From positions 28,407,555 to 28,471,554 of the forward strand of contig NC_049901.1 in the NCBI RefSeq assembly GCF_001411555.2: a DNA stretch of 64,000 nt. The letters run 5' to 3'. Made by a program: the position numbers and the translations under genes. The DNA is from Juglans regia (Eukaryota > Streptophyta > Magnoliopsida > Fagales > Juglandaceae). The notes under the pieces were generated by a model. That model saw nothing but the letters and a program-made list of their open reading frames with translations, did no database searches and was not told the origin of the DNA. Positions 23,202 to 35,900 of the stretch are shown here, piece after piece (the first letter of the stretch is position 1; the number at the start of each line of letters is the position of its first letter).

Positions 23202-24061
23202 CCTCTGGGTCGACGGAGCTCGAATGGATCCTTGTGGAAAGGATACTGGAGCGGGGTTGCACCTAAAACTAGTGGGTGACATACGGTGAAGGCGAAATAT
23301 GCAAACTGCCATAATAAGTATGTTACAGAATATGACGTAGTCACTATGGTCAAGTGGGCCGTTGGATGATGCGGTAACTTGCAGGAAACGCACGATGTAT
23401 AGGAGAGCCATGAGGTATCCAACCATATGTTGTAAGAAATGAATAAGGGAATAGCTCCAAGACATGATATGTGAATGACCAAAAACTCAAGCTCAAATGA
23501 TATGTTATATGTTTAAGAACCAAAGATGAAAGGATGGAAAAGACTTTTCCTTGAAAAGGCTTAAAAGGTTTCTGTTACATGTTATTTTGAAAAAAGTCAA
23601 TGTTGCATAAGTCAAGTTTTATGTCAAAATACATGTTCATGTATTCATTATGGTTTGTCTTTATATACTTATGTTATCCATTGTATGTTGCTTGTTTACT
23701 TATAGAGATTTTGGGAAATCTTAATGTGGTAGTTTCAACTACTATTCTCAATCTAGAATGGTAGAAGCTGTGACAAGTATCCAAGACCATGGGCCAAATG
23801 AGTGTAATTGGTGCAGAGGTTTCAGATTTTCGGATGGCGGTTTCCAATTCCGAAAGAAACCAGGTATGGTTGATGGTTTTCTTCCCATGTTAGTCCATTA
23901 GCACTCGATATTTTATTCAAATCTGTGCTATGATCTGAGTACTTTGTAGGTGCTGGTATGGTAGTCTTCCCATGTGAATATCGAGGAGTTGAATAAGGGA
24001 CACTTGGCATTAAGTTGCAGGAAAAATAAGAGAGGGTTTGAGAGAGTGCTTCAGCCGAAAG
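23202..24061 (+). repeat. Outer repeat A, right part
   Basis: No gene. Segments at 23214-23290 and 23700-23780 match the reverse complement of 44586-44670 and 44150-44230. Examples are CACCTAAAACTAGTGGGTG and the GGTAGTTTCAACTAC hairpin-like motif. This defines repeat A/B, present in two opposite copies. Confidence 0.6.
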
Positions 24062-24966
24062 TAGCACATGGTCTCAACTAACTTCTTCCATCATCATTAA
24101 GTGGGTGAAATCTGGTTGTGACATGAGGATGCTTTGGAACTCTATTTTTAGCCTTAAAGGAAAAAGTTTGAAGCGTGTGGAGAAGCCTGAGTTTGCTGCG
24201 TAAAGTTAGCAAAATAGTGCTGTTCGGCTGGCCATGTTTCCTGTCCTGGGTGAAAAAGTTTGACTCGTGAATGCCTCTGGAGAAGCCGCACTCTAACCTA
24301 GCATTAGGTCTGCATTTTTAGAGTGGGATAACTGATAGGGGCAGTGCTTCTACAGAAACTTGAATGGCCAAAAATCTGATGGGATGGTTCGGCTGCACAT
24401 GGTGTCTCTCATTGGATCAGTCTACTCGGCAATGACATGTCTATTACTACAAACTATGTGTTGCACTTGATCCCTTGGTCTAGGTCTGCAGATAATTGCT
24501 TTAAATTCAAGGAGAGAGAGGGACTAAGTTGCAGAAAATTTAGATGGATAGGATAGGGATATTCGGCTGTACGAGTATTATGCTTGGTGTAGTATCAATG
24601 TGTCTACGTGTTATGATTTTGTCTAAGGCACTGTGAGAAGTTCTGAAAATGGAAATCTAATCATGATGTAGGGCCTAACTTGGCAGAAAAATGAATCCTA
24701 GGGTCGCATGGATGAAGGGTTTTGTAAAACTGTTTGCTTGGTGGTAGGTTTCCTATTGACATTATGAGATTCTACTAAGTTAGGCCTTAATATGGGCCTT
24801 CCCTTGGGCCTTATATTCAGTTTTCTTGGGCATCTCTTTGGACCTCATTAGCTTACTAAGTTGTGCCTTAACTATGGGCTTTGCATTGAACCTTACTTTG
24901 GCCCTTTTGTTATCAAGCTTGAACCATCAATTTAATCAATGTTTCTGGCCTTCTTCATATCCATCT
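24062..24966. other. Unassigned stretch between inverted repeats
   Basis: About 900 bp with no convincing coding potential, no TIR and no match that I can see to other parts of the window. A minus-strand LTR starts at 24967. Confidence 0.5.
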
Positions 24967-25084
24967 TGTAACATCCTGGTCCCATGTGGGTTAGAGAATT
25001 TCTTCTTATTTCTTAAAAATCATATTTCAACTATACAATCATAATGACGTATTGGACTCTTTGTTCCAAATCAAATGCTCCAAT

Positions 25085-25491
25085 TTTTTTTTTTTATTAA
25101 AGAGCCGTAGCCACATGTACAATAGCGGCCCTGTCCCAAGTTTATTAAAAAAAAAACCTCGCTTATGGCGGAGGAATACCGTGGTTACAAGCCAGACATC
25201 TGGGAGATTACAAAATTCTCCCAACTTCAAACCAACAAGACACACAAAAAAATACAATCTAGCAAATCCGAGACAAAAACCAAAGGAACACCTTCATTTA
25301 CGAAAGTAAGGAATACCCATCTTCTCACACATATAATCCCTTTGAGATGACGTGGTAAATAAGTGTGTCCTTCATAGATTGTTTTTTCCCATTTCTCATT
25401 CTCTAGCCAGCAAATCAGTCGCACTATTGCCTTCCCTATATTGGTGAACCACCACATAATTTACTCCCTCAAGCTCTGCCATTACATCGTC
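25085..25491 (-). other. LINE 3' UTR and poly(A) tail
   Basis: Non-coding tail after the RNase H domain. Its TGGCGGAGGAATACCGTGG segment closely matches the tail of the truncated LINE at 49033-49634, showing that the two are related lineages. Confidence 0.7.
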
Positions 25492-28400
25492 TCAGTATTC
25501 CCAAAGATACCATAAGGTACATCTCCCTTTCCGGAACCAGTCTACAACAATGCGAGAGTCACGCTCAATAATGACGTTAAACAAGCGGAATTGTTTACAT
25601 AGATGAATGCCCTCCAAAATAGCCTTTAGTTCGGCCCCATTGTTCGTTCCGTTTCCGAAGTGAGTTGAAAATGCTGCTTTAACCACACCATTATTTTCAT
25701 GGATAACCCCACCACCACCTGAATTACCCGGATTTTCACGACAACTCCCATCACAATTAAGTTTTACCCAACCCATAGGGGGTCTGGACCATGTGACCAT
25801 TTTTATAGCTTTCTCCCCAATCCTTGGACGTTCAATCTGGAATTCTTCTAGGATTTTCATGTCTTGTTTCGATAATTTTCGAAAAGTCTTAAGATTACCA
25901 CCCACTGAATTTACCCAAAACCGAACCTCTCTCTAAATTTTTTCTACATTATCCTGCACACCTTCCATTCTAGCCTTACACCTTCTTCTCCATAAGCACC
26001 AAGTAAATAGGCAAGGAATTAAACCAACTAATGTACCTTTGATGGAAGATTTTTTTGCATAATAAAACCAAATCATAATTCTGGGTTTACAAGGCCAATG
26101 TTTCATAAACGGGACTCCCATCACAGCACTTGCCTTTGACCAAACCGCCGAGGCCATATCTCCTAAATATAGCAAGTGATCAGTTGTTTCGGTGTCTTTC
26201 CTATCGTAGCAATCATAGGATGAAGCCAGATAGATACCCTTTCTCTGCACTCTGTCATCCACGGCTAAACAGTTAGACCACACTTTCCATAGACATATAG
26301 AAATTCGTTTCGACAACACCCTATGCCAAAACCATTCATGATACAACGTATTAAGGGGCATTTACTTCTCACCACCTCCCACGCCGTTCTAGTAGAGAAA
26401 CTACCATCAGGAGTAGGTTTCCAAACGAAAATGTCTCTTCTATTTGTTCCAGCTGGCACATTTTGTAAAATCTCCTCTGTTATTTCCGTACCCACTAATT
26501 CCATTAACTGATCCACGTTCCAAGAATCATTAAGCCAACAATCCTGAATACACAATTTGGAGTTTAACACAGCCTCAACCCTTACTGATAATACACCCGG
26601 AGCAAGCCATTTGTCAAACCAAAATGAAGCATTTCCACCTCTCACCAGCACTTTAACATTCTCCATTACTTTCGGAAGACATAACATAACCGACTTCCAA
26701 AAACGGGAGTCAGTATGCCTCTCAACGTAAGACGAAATATGCGCATTTCTAAAGTATTTTGCTCAGAAAAACTCAGTCCACAAATTATTAGCAATTAATA
26801 ACCAGTAAGAAAATTTCATTTTAAGCGATTTTTGTACATCTTTGAGCTCTCTCAAGCCCATTTCCCCTTCTGATATAGGCTTACAAATTTTCCCCCAAGA
26901 TTTCCAATGCAACTTTCTTTTGCCGTCCGCCTCCTCCCATAGAAAACTGGCCAAAAGAGTGTTAATACGAGCCACGGTCACCAAGGGTATATTTATTACA
27001 GACATTAAGTGAATCAGCATGTTTGATAAAACATGTCTCAATAAAATTAATCTTCCTCCTTGCGAAAAGAAGCTTACCTTTCGATCCTGCTATTTTCTTC
27101 CTTATTTTTTCAATAAACGGTTCCACTATTCTGGCCATCAATCTTCCTGATACCAATGGCGCCCCCAAGTACGTAATAGGAAATTTACCTTCTTTAAAAC
27201 TTGTAAGTCTTATCAAACCTCGCTGATGGGATGGCGAAATATGCTTTGACATAAACAGAGTAGATTTCTCTTTGCTAATAATTTGACCCGACCACTTCAC
27301 ATAAGTCTCAAGAGTATGAACAAGGTTTTTTATAGACCTCTTGTCCCCATTCGCAAAAATAAGAATATCATCTGCATAGAGCAAATGAGATACCAGAGGA
27401 GCACCCATTCGATGGTGGAAATTTTCAATGCGCCCTGACTCAAATCTTTTCCTTAGTAATCTCATCAGTACTTCCTCCATAATAAAAAATAACAATGGTG
27501 AAAGAGGATCCCCTTGATACAATCCCCAAGTAGATTGGAAATAACCATTGAAAGTCCCATTCATCATAACAAAAAACCACAGGGATTCCACACAATTTTG
27601 AATTAATATGCAAAAATTATTAGAAAAACCAAAGGCCCTAAAGTCCTTCAAAAGGAAACCCCAGTTCACCCTGTCGTAAGCTTTTGCCATGTCCAATTTC
27701 ACCATTACATTGCCACTGACACTTTTCTTATGTACATAGTGTACCATTTCCTGTGCAAGAGTGATATTTTCAAAATACTTCGACCAGGAATGAATGCCCC
27801 TTGTTAATGAGAGACTAAATTTTCTAAAACCACAGTTAGCCTTGAAGTAATAATTTTAGAAAAGATCTTATAGGCCACTAAACACAAACTAATCAGTCTA
27901 AATTTATCAAAACTTGAAGGATCAGGCACTTTCGGAATTAAAACAATAAAATAGGAAGAATAAAACCTGGTAAGGGGCGCACCCCTAAAAAAATCTCTAG
28001 CAGCCTCAATGACATCATGATTAATAATATCCCAGCAAGACATGTAAAATTCGGACCCGAAACCAACCGGACCTGGACTGCTCTCTTTGGGAATGGTAAA
28101 AACTGCTTGTTTAACTTCTTCATCTGATGGTTCCGCGCAAAGGGATAAATTCTCATCCTCAGATATTATTCTCTGAATCAAATTCGTGAGGTCACACTCC
28201 TCAACACCCGAATTATTTGAGAGAAGATTACGAAAGAAAATCGTAGCTTCATTATGAACAGTTTCGGCCCCCTCAAGATTTCTTCCGTCGGTGAGCACCA
28301 TCCGAGATATCTGACCCTTTTTCTGCCTATGTTTGATAACCGTGTGGAAGAAACTCGTATTTTGATCCCCCTCTATCATCCATCTTTTTTTAGCAATTTG

Positions 28401-29203
28401 ACCCAGGCTAACAGCTTCTTTTTTTTCCCACAGCTAGAGCTCAATTTTAGTAACGAGGAAATCAGCCTCATCTTCTTCTGAGAAACCATCCTGTAATTGA
28501 TTTTCCAGAAATTCCATTCGTTCCTCAAGAACTTTTAAATTATCTTCCACTCTCCTGAAAACATTTTTATTCCATGCACGTAAAGCCACTTTGGTTCTTT
28601 TTCAGTTTAAGAGCAAGTTTCATAAGACTAGAAGTCGGGTCTTGCATATTCCACACATCTTTGACACGCGCTAGGAACGACTCATGTGAGCACCACATAT
28701 TGAGAAAACGGAATGGCGAAGGACCATAAGATGAAAATGGCACCTCCAGGTAGACCACCAGTGGGCAGTGGTCAGAAGATTTCCGCATCAAATACTTGAA
28801 CTACGTCGACGCAAAATGCCTCAAGAAATCATCATTAATAAGCACTCTGTCCAGCTTCGCCCAACTTTTAGATACCCCTTCATGGCCATTACACCATGAC
28901 ATGCGTTGGCTAGTATTTGTTAAATCAACTAAACCATAATGATCTAAATAATCATTAAACTCTGACATAGAAATGATCGGTCTTGGGTTTCCACCAATTC
29001 TTTCCGAGTCCATGTATATCACATTGAAATCACCCAATATCATCCATGGTGTGTCTGCCGCTTGAGATGTTGCTAATTGTTGCCATAACTCCCTTCTTTC
29101 CACATAATTGCATTTGGCATAAACAAAAGTAATCATAATTTTATGGCCAGCCATGACCATCCATCCAGAGATCATTTGAGGAGTACAAGAACATACCTCA
29201 AAA
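25492..29203 (-). pseudogene. LINE ORF2, endonuclease C-part + RT + RNase H, broken
   Basis: Main part of ORF2 on the minus strand. Order along the protein: endonuclease C-part (29175-28801) with YAKCNYVERRELW, ILGDFNVI and WCNGHEG, then SSDHCPLVVY just beyond. RT follows (28379-26962) with PGPVGFGSEF, FRLISLC, KLDMAKAYDRVNW, GLYQGDPLSPLL and the catalytic LYADDILIF. Then a cysteine/W-rich linker (26687-25933). Last is RNase H (25905-25492) with LNCDGSCRENPGNSGGGG, NGAELKAILEG and RDSRIVVDW. At least four frame changes separate these blocks, so no full polyprotein is possible. The plant L1 type with an added RNase H is clear. Confidence 0.9.
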
Positions 29204-31509
29204 TGTAATAACCGGGCTTAGGCCCAGCCCGTTGGAGAAGCCCAGCCCGTTGGAGAAGCCTAGCTCACGAGCGGTTTTGGTGAGACCGAACGGCGTCGTT
29301 TGGGTGAAGGGATTAAATTCCCTTGCACTGTTTTTCTTCTTCTTCTGCTAATTTCCTTCGTTCTGCATTTCGGTCTACAGTTCCACGAAATTTCCATCTC
29401 CGTGGGTCTCGAATTTCTCTGGTTCTTCGAAGTAGACCGTGGGCATCAAGTCTGGGCGCTGTGTTGCCTCTGTTTTTGAATTTATTTTTTTGTAACTAAT
29501 CTTTCCTTCCCTTCGTTTTGTCTACATCGCGCACACACACTGCTTGGTTGACCGTGCATCACACTTAGACAGTTTTTTTTTTTCCTCTATGTGCAGACCG
29601 TTAGTAATTTCAGTAGAAGAATTTTTGGACATTTATTTTTTTCAGTTGTTGTTTTAATTGTTGAAGCAGTGAAGTGTGTTGGAATTATGGAGGTTGAGGA
29701 GTATAATTTTGGGTGTTTTGTAAGTCGGTTTTTGAAGTATTATTTGAGACTTTTTGGTGTGAAATGACGGGTGTTTTGGAACTAGTTGTATTGAACTTTT
29801 GTGCAAGTTTTGAATTGTTGAATGAGTAGAGTATTTATGCATGCACTGAAATTATTTTATTCGAAGTTTGGAAGCGAAGTTTGGATTGGATTATGTTTTA
29901 ATTATTGGAGTTGCTATGGTTGGCTTTGGAAATGATTATAGTAGGTTGGTATTAATAGAAGATGGTGGCTGTTTTGGGTTTCAATTGCGAATGGTTTGAA
30001 GAGAGTTGTTCGGATTTAATTGTTAGATAGTTATGGAGCTGTGAAGGGACTGTTTTGATTTATTATTCAATAAATAGCAATCTACTAGATTGGTTATTAA
30101 ATGTTGGATATATGTTCTTTTTGTTTAGGTGGTGTTACTATTAGAGTTCCGGCTCAAGGTGTTGATAATACGAAGAAGTCAGGTAAGCGGGGTTCATATA
30201 CTAGTTTTGCATAAAATAAATAAAAAGGAGGTTGACTTTGAGAATAAATGTGTTTATTTTCTTTTTGAAAGAGATGATCTGAAAACAACCTGAGATGCTT
30301 ATTCTGCATATGCATAAATTCTATATAAGAGAAAGTAATTTTCTATCATGACTGGTGTAGACATGAGCTAGTTTTGTGCACTTTGTTTCTGAACTATGTA
30401 AAAGAGCGAATAAGGAATTCTAAAAGTTTTGTTATGAACAAATGAGAATATTTTGTTTATGTTTATCTCGAACATGTGAAATGATCTGAAGCTTTTCAGT
30501 GTTTTGTTTTGATATGATGTGTCATCTGAAAATATTGGCATGAAGTTCTGATTCTGTATATGTTTGTAACCGGATTTTCGATGAAATCCGTTCTGTTTCT
30601 GTTAAGGCCCAGCCACGGGTATAATGGTGGTTTATAACCCTACCACGGGGGTGAAACATGGTATACGGCCCAGCCACGGGTATAATGGTGGTTTATAACC
30701 CTACCACGGGGGTGAAACATGGAAAATGGCCCAGCCACGGGTATAATGGTGGTTTATAACCCTACCACGGGGGTGAAACATGGAATATGGCCCAGCCACG
30801 GGTATAATGGTGGTTTATAACCCTACCACGGGGGTTAAACATGGTATTGTCCCGATGTGTTTATTAAACGATGATATGATTATAAGGTGTCAGTTTAGAA
30901 ATGCCAACGGATTCTCTTTTTGGAACAAGTTTATTTTCTGAAAACTTCGCTCTAATGTTTTTGTAAAAGTTTTGTTTCTGCATTCTGAAAGTAAATGTTT
31001 TGTTCGGCTTATCAAATGTTATAAAAGCTCATGTTTACATGCTAGTATATGCTCTTTGCTTGCTGAGTTGTTGATAACTCACCCCGTTAATCTTCATAAT
31101 ATTTCAGATGACATCGATGGTTCAGCTGAGGATCAGTATTAGAGTCTATGGAGAAGATTAGCACTGATTTGTGGTTGGGTATCTCATGTTATTAGTGTTG
31201 GTGTTAGAGACTAATTATTTTTTTCTTAAGTTGCTTCAATGGATTTAGACGGTTTATGGAGATTATGTTAATGTTTTATTATTTCTAGTTGTTATTTGAG
31301 ACATGAAGAAGAGTTGATTTTATTTGGGTTGTTGGATTGAATATTGGATTAATGAGTTTATTTGATTTATTTAATTGAAGTAGTTACGTTCGATTTGAGG
31401 TTTGGGAAAATGGATATATTATTGAATTTGGGAGTACTCTAGCCTTGTTAGAGCTGATTATCAGGTTTTATGAGTTAACTCTCCAGACCCTCGGGGTCGG
31501 GGTGTTACA
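29204..31509 (+). repeat. 5' LTR of Tekay-like element
   Basis: 2306 bp. A direct repeat CAGCCCGTTGGAGAAGCC lies near the start. Donor CAG|GTAAGCGGGG is at 30183 and acceptor TATTTCAG|ATG ends at 31107. Four tandem 61-bp units occupy 30606-30849. Confidence 0.93.
30606..30849 (+). repeat. Four tandem 61-bp units in the 5' LTR
   Basis: Units start at 30606, 30667, 30728 and 30789, each with GGCCCAGCCACGGGTATAAT and CCCTACCACGGGGGTGAAAC. The same array is present in the 3' LTR (37823-38066). Each unit contains the word pair found singly in the solo LTR. Confidence 0.95.
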
Positions 31510-31511
31510 GT

Positions 31512-31524
31512 TGGTATCAGAGCC
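31512..31524 (+). other. Primer binding site (tRNA-iMet type)
   Basis: TGGTATCAGAGCC two bases after LTR1; matches the initiator-Met tRNA primer used by most plant LTR elements. Confidence 0.92.
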
Positions 31525-31918
31525 AGGTTTGAATTCTGCATACTGTAGACCTTGGAGGTTTAGATATCTGTGGGTTCGTAAGATGTGGAAATTTCAAAAT
31601 AGGAATTGGAGGGTTATAAGGATAGTCATGGGGGTATTTAAGTTTGAGTTCCAAGAATATTAAGATTGATTTTGATGGGATTTGAGGTTTAGATTTGGCT
31701 GATGTTAGGAGTTGAGTTTGGAACTTTGAGGTTATAGATTTTAGTGATATACGTGTGTATTAAGTGATGTCGGATTTACATAGTTATCTGATTTATATAG
31801 ATATATATATATATGTATTTGTGTTTATATGCATATTCATCCTCTTATTTATTTCTTTTTACCTGGTATTTTCGTTTTCTTTTATTTTAGAACGTTTCAC
31901 CGAGTTTAGACTTTCAGG

Positions 31919-32888
31919 ATGGCTGCTCGTCGTAGAGTTCGAACTCTTGAAGATTTGAATGAAGACTACAATGGTGGGGGCTGCACGTTCGAACAATTTA
32001 ATCGAACGCATCCTCCCACCTTTGATGGAAGAGGCAATGCGAACGCTGCGGAAGATTGGATACAAGACATTGAAGAAATATTTGGTGTTTTGGAGTGTAC
32101 TGATCAGCAAAAAGTCAAGTTCGCAGCCTTCAAACTATCTGGAGAAGCAAAGAGATGGTGGAATTCTGAGAAAGTTATCAGGGAAGCTGAGGGGATTGGA
32201 GTAATTGTTTGGGCTCAATTCAAGCAGAGTTTCTTCGATCGATTCTTCCCTAAGGCAGATAGGGATGCTAGAGCCCGAGAGTTCACCAACTTGGTGCAAG
32301 GGACCATGACTGTGCGCCAGTATGCTGCAAGGTTTGCAGAATTATCACGTTTCGCCGCATACTTGATTCCCGATGAGGAGAAAAAGACTAGGAAGTTTGA
32401 GGAAGGTTTGAACTACAGGATTTATGAACGGGTGATGGTCTTACAGATTCAGAATTTTTCAGAATTAGTGCACAAGGCGATGCTAGTTGAACAGAATCTT
32501 AAGAGGGGTGCTGAATTGCAAGAATAGAGGAAGAGAGCTGCTCCACAAGGGTTTCCTAATTCGGATCAAGGGCAATGGAAAAAGAGAAATGAGGGGAGCA
32601 GTTCAAGTCAGAGACAGATACAGGGAAATCATACACCTAACCCCTGTAAGTTCTGTAACCGCATACACCATGGAGAGTGCAGGAAGGAAGTGGGATCATG
32701 TTTCAAATGCGGTAAGGATGGGCATTTCATTAGAGAATGTCCATTGCTTGCGGAGAACAACAGAAGGCCCAACCCACCCCAAAACTTTAGGCCGAATAAT
32801 TAAGGCAACAATCAGCGAAGGACTATACCTGCTCGGGTATTTTCTTTGACACCGGGAGAAGCTGAGGACAAGGATGATGTCATCACAG
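31919..32888 (+). pseudogene. gag of Tekay-like element (two in-frame stops)
   Basis: Capsid-nucleocapsid protein. ATG 31919 opens MAARRRVRTLEDLN; the retrotrans_gag core follows with PPTFDGRGN, AEDWIQDIEEIF, KVKFAAFKLSGEAKRWW and FFDRFFPKADRDARAREF. TAG at 32525-32527 (after ELQE) and TAA at 32801-32803 interrupt an otherwise continuous frame. Between them is a CCHC zinc knuckle (CFKCGKDGHFIREC) preceded by another cysteine/histidine cluster (CKFCNRIHHGEC). The frame runs to 32888, where a GT donor begins the intron-like gap before protease. Both stops could come from single C-to-T changes in CAG/CAA codons, typical of methylated transposons. Confidence 0.9.
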
Positions 32889-32983
32889 GTATAATTCTCT
32901 AACCATCTTTTAAAATATTTTTCTTTGTTGAGAATTAAGGAATATTTGTCTTATTATCTCTATGGATTATATGACATAACCAG
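32889..32983 (+). other. Intron-like 95-bp segment between gag and protease
   Basis: Starts GTATAATT after ATCACAG and ends ACATAACCAG. It is T-rich, with stops in the gag frame. Removing it joins gag to protease in one frame at a glycine codon (phase 1). The edges also look like an imperfect short duplication (ATCACAGGTATAATTC / ATAACCAGGAATTATTC), so a small insertion is the alternative. Confidence 0.5.
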
Positions 32984-35900
32984 GAATTATTCCCTTATTC
33001 CTCAATAAGGCTACTGTTTTATTTGACTCGGGGGCTACCCACTCCTTTATTTCAATGGATTATGTTAAATTGTGCCCCATTGATGCTGATGAGATGGACT
33101 ACAATTTGAGGGTCTCTACCCCCCAACTGGTGATATAGTGACTTGTAACAAGATTTTACTCAAGTGTCCAATAACTATTAGCGGGAAGGAAATGCCAGCT
33201 AATCTGATAGTCTTTCCTATGACTGGGTTTGATGTGATTTTGGGGATGGATTGGTTAGCTTCTAGTTATGCTAGTATTGATTGTTTTAAAAGGGAAGTGG
33301 TGTTCAAGTTTCCGGAAGAAGAGGAACTTCGATTTATGGGTTCCAAGGTGCGTATCCCTCCATCAGTTATTTCTGCTTTTCAGGTTGATAAGTTAATATG
33401 TGACGGGTGTCAAGGGTATTTGGCTTTTGTGGTGGATGAACCAAAGGAAGAATTGAAACTAGAAGAGATTCCTATTGTGAGGGAATATCCAGAAGTTTTT
33501 CCTGAAGATTTGTCTGGATTACCGCCTGAGCGGGAGGTAGAGTTTGCTATTGAATTAGCCCCAGGCATGGTGCCTCTTTCCAAAGCCCCTTATCGAATGG
33601 CGCCATCAGAATTAGTCGAGCTCAAAGAACAGTTGCAAGACTTGTTAGACAAAGGTTTCATTAGACCTAGTGTGTCACCTTGGGGAGCTCCAGTCTTGTT
33701 TGTGAAGAAGAAGGATGGGACAATGAGGATGTGTATAGACTACAGGGAACTGAATCGAGTGACCATAAAGAATAAATATCCGTTGCCCCGCATCGATGAT
33801 TTATTTGATCAGTTGCAAGGTGCGCAAGTGTTTTCTAAAACTGATCTCAGATCGGGTTATCATCAATTAAAAATCAAGGTGGAGGATGTGCCTAAGACAG
33901 CTTTCAGGACCAGGTATGGCCACTATGAATTTTTAGTCATGCCTTTTGGTTTAACCAACGCCCCAGCAGTATTTACGGACTTGATGAATCGAGTATTTCA
34001 TGAGTTTCTGGATAAATTTGTAGTGGTGTTTATTGATGATATATTAATCTACTCCAAGAGCAAAGCCGAACATGAAGACCATCTGAGACAAGTACTAGGG
34101 ACACTCAGGGATAAGAAATTATTTGCTAAGTTGAAGAAGTGTGAATTTTGGCTTGAGTCTATTGCATTTTTGGGACATGTAGTCTCAAGGGATGGCATTT
34201 TTGTAGACCCCGGGAAGATTGAAGCAATAGTTAACTGGACTCAACCAACCAAAGTACATGAAGTCAGGAGCTTCTTGGGTTTGGCTGGTTACTACCGTCG
34301 ATTTATAGAAAATTTCTCAAAAATAGCGGTTCCCCTTACCGCCCTTACTAGGAAGAATAATAAGTATGTTTGGACTGAAAAATGTGAAGAAAGCTTCCAG
34401 GAATTGAAGAAGAGATTGGTGACAGCTCCAGTTCTGACAGTCCCTAGCGAAAGAGGAGGATTTGTGGTTTATAGTGACGCTTCACGATTGGGTTTGGGGT
34501 GTGTTTTGATGCAGCATGGAAAGGTAATAGCTTATGCTTCTCGGCAATTGAAGACATATGAACAAAATTACCCAACACATGATTTGGAGTTGGCCGCCGT
34601 TGTCTTTGCACTTAAAATCTGGAGGCATTATTTATATGGTGAAAGGTGCGAAATCTACACAGATCACAAGAGTTTGAAATACTTCACTCAGAAAGAACTG
34701 AATATGAGACAGAGGAGATGGCTCGAACTAGTCAAGGACTATGACTGCAACATTAACTACCATCCAGGCAAAGCTAATGTTGTAGCTGATGCACTTAGCA
34801 GGAAGCTAGTGGGACCAGTAATTGCAACTCTTACCACTCAGCCCCACTTATTAATGGACTTAGAAAGAGCCAATATTGAAGTAGTTGTGGGTGACCAGCA
34901 GGCATTAATAGCCAGTTTAATAGTTCAACCAGCTTTGATAGACAGAATCAAGCTCGCCCAAAAAGAAGATTCTAAGTTGGCGAGATTAATTGAAGAAGTA
35001 GAAAAAGGGGATAGACCTGAGTTTAATGTTTCTGAAGATGGAGTATTAAGGTTTGGAAACAGATGTTGTGTGCCGGACAGTGTGGTAATAAAAAGACTTA
35101 TCCTTGAAGAAGCTCACCGCTCTCCTTACACAGTTCACCTGGGTAGTACGAAAATGTATCAAGATTTGAAAGAATCTTTTTGGTGGGAGGGTATGAAGAG
35201 AGAGATTGCTCAATTTGTGGCACAGTGCTTAACATGCCAACAGGTGAAAGTAGAACACCAACGACCAGCAGGGTTATTGCAACCACTTCAGATTCCAGAA
35301 TGGAAATGGGAGCATATTTCTATGGACTTTGTTACAGGCCTTCCACGGGCACTGACCGGACAAGATGCAATTTGGGTGATAGTAGACCGTTTGACGAAGA
35401 CAGCTCATTTTGTACCTATCAAAGTTTCTTATAAGTTGGAGAAACTAGCCGAGCTTTATATACCGGAAATAGTGAGGTTGCATGGGGTACCTGTGTCCAT
35501 TGTGTCGGATAGGGATCCGCGTTTCACTTCGAAATTTTGGCGAGGTTTACAAGAGGCCATGGGCACTAAGTTAAATTTCAGCACGGCGTTTCACCCACAG
35601 ACAGATGGTCAGTCGGAAAGGACCATTCAAATTTTGGAAGACATGTTGAGAGCTTGTATGCTGGATTTTAAGGGATCTTGGATTCGACACTTGCCTTTGG
35701 TCGAGTTTGCTTATAATAACAGTTATCAGGCTAGTATTGAGATGGCACCTTATGAAGCACTTTACGGTAGGAAGTGTAGATCTCCTTTATATTGGGACGA
35801 AGTGGGTGAAAGACAAATTTTGGGTCCAGAAATCATACAAAAGACAACAGAGAAGATTGAGACCATTCGAGCTAGAATGAGAGCAGCTCAGAGTCGACAG

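Noticed and set aside
31510..31530. Possible tRNA gene at TGGTATCAGAGC
   Set aside because: Only a primer binding site; no cloverleaf around it, and it lies directly after an LTR.
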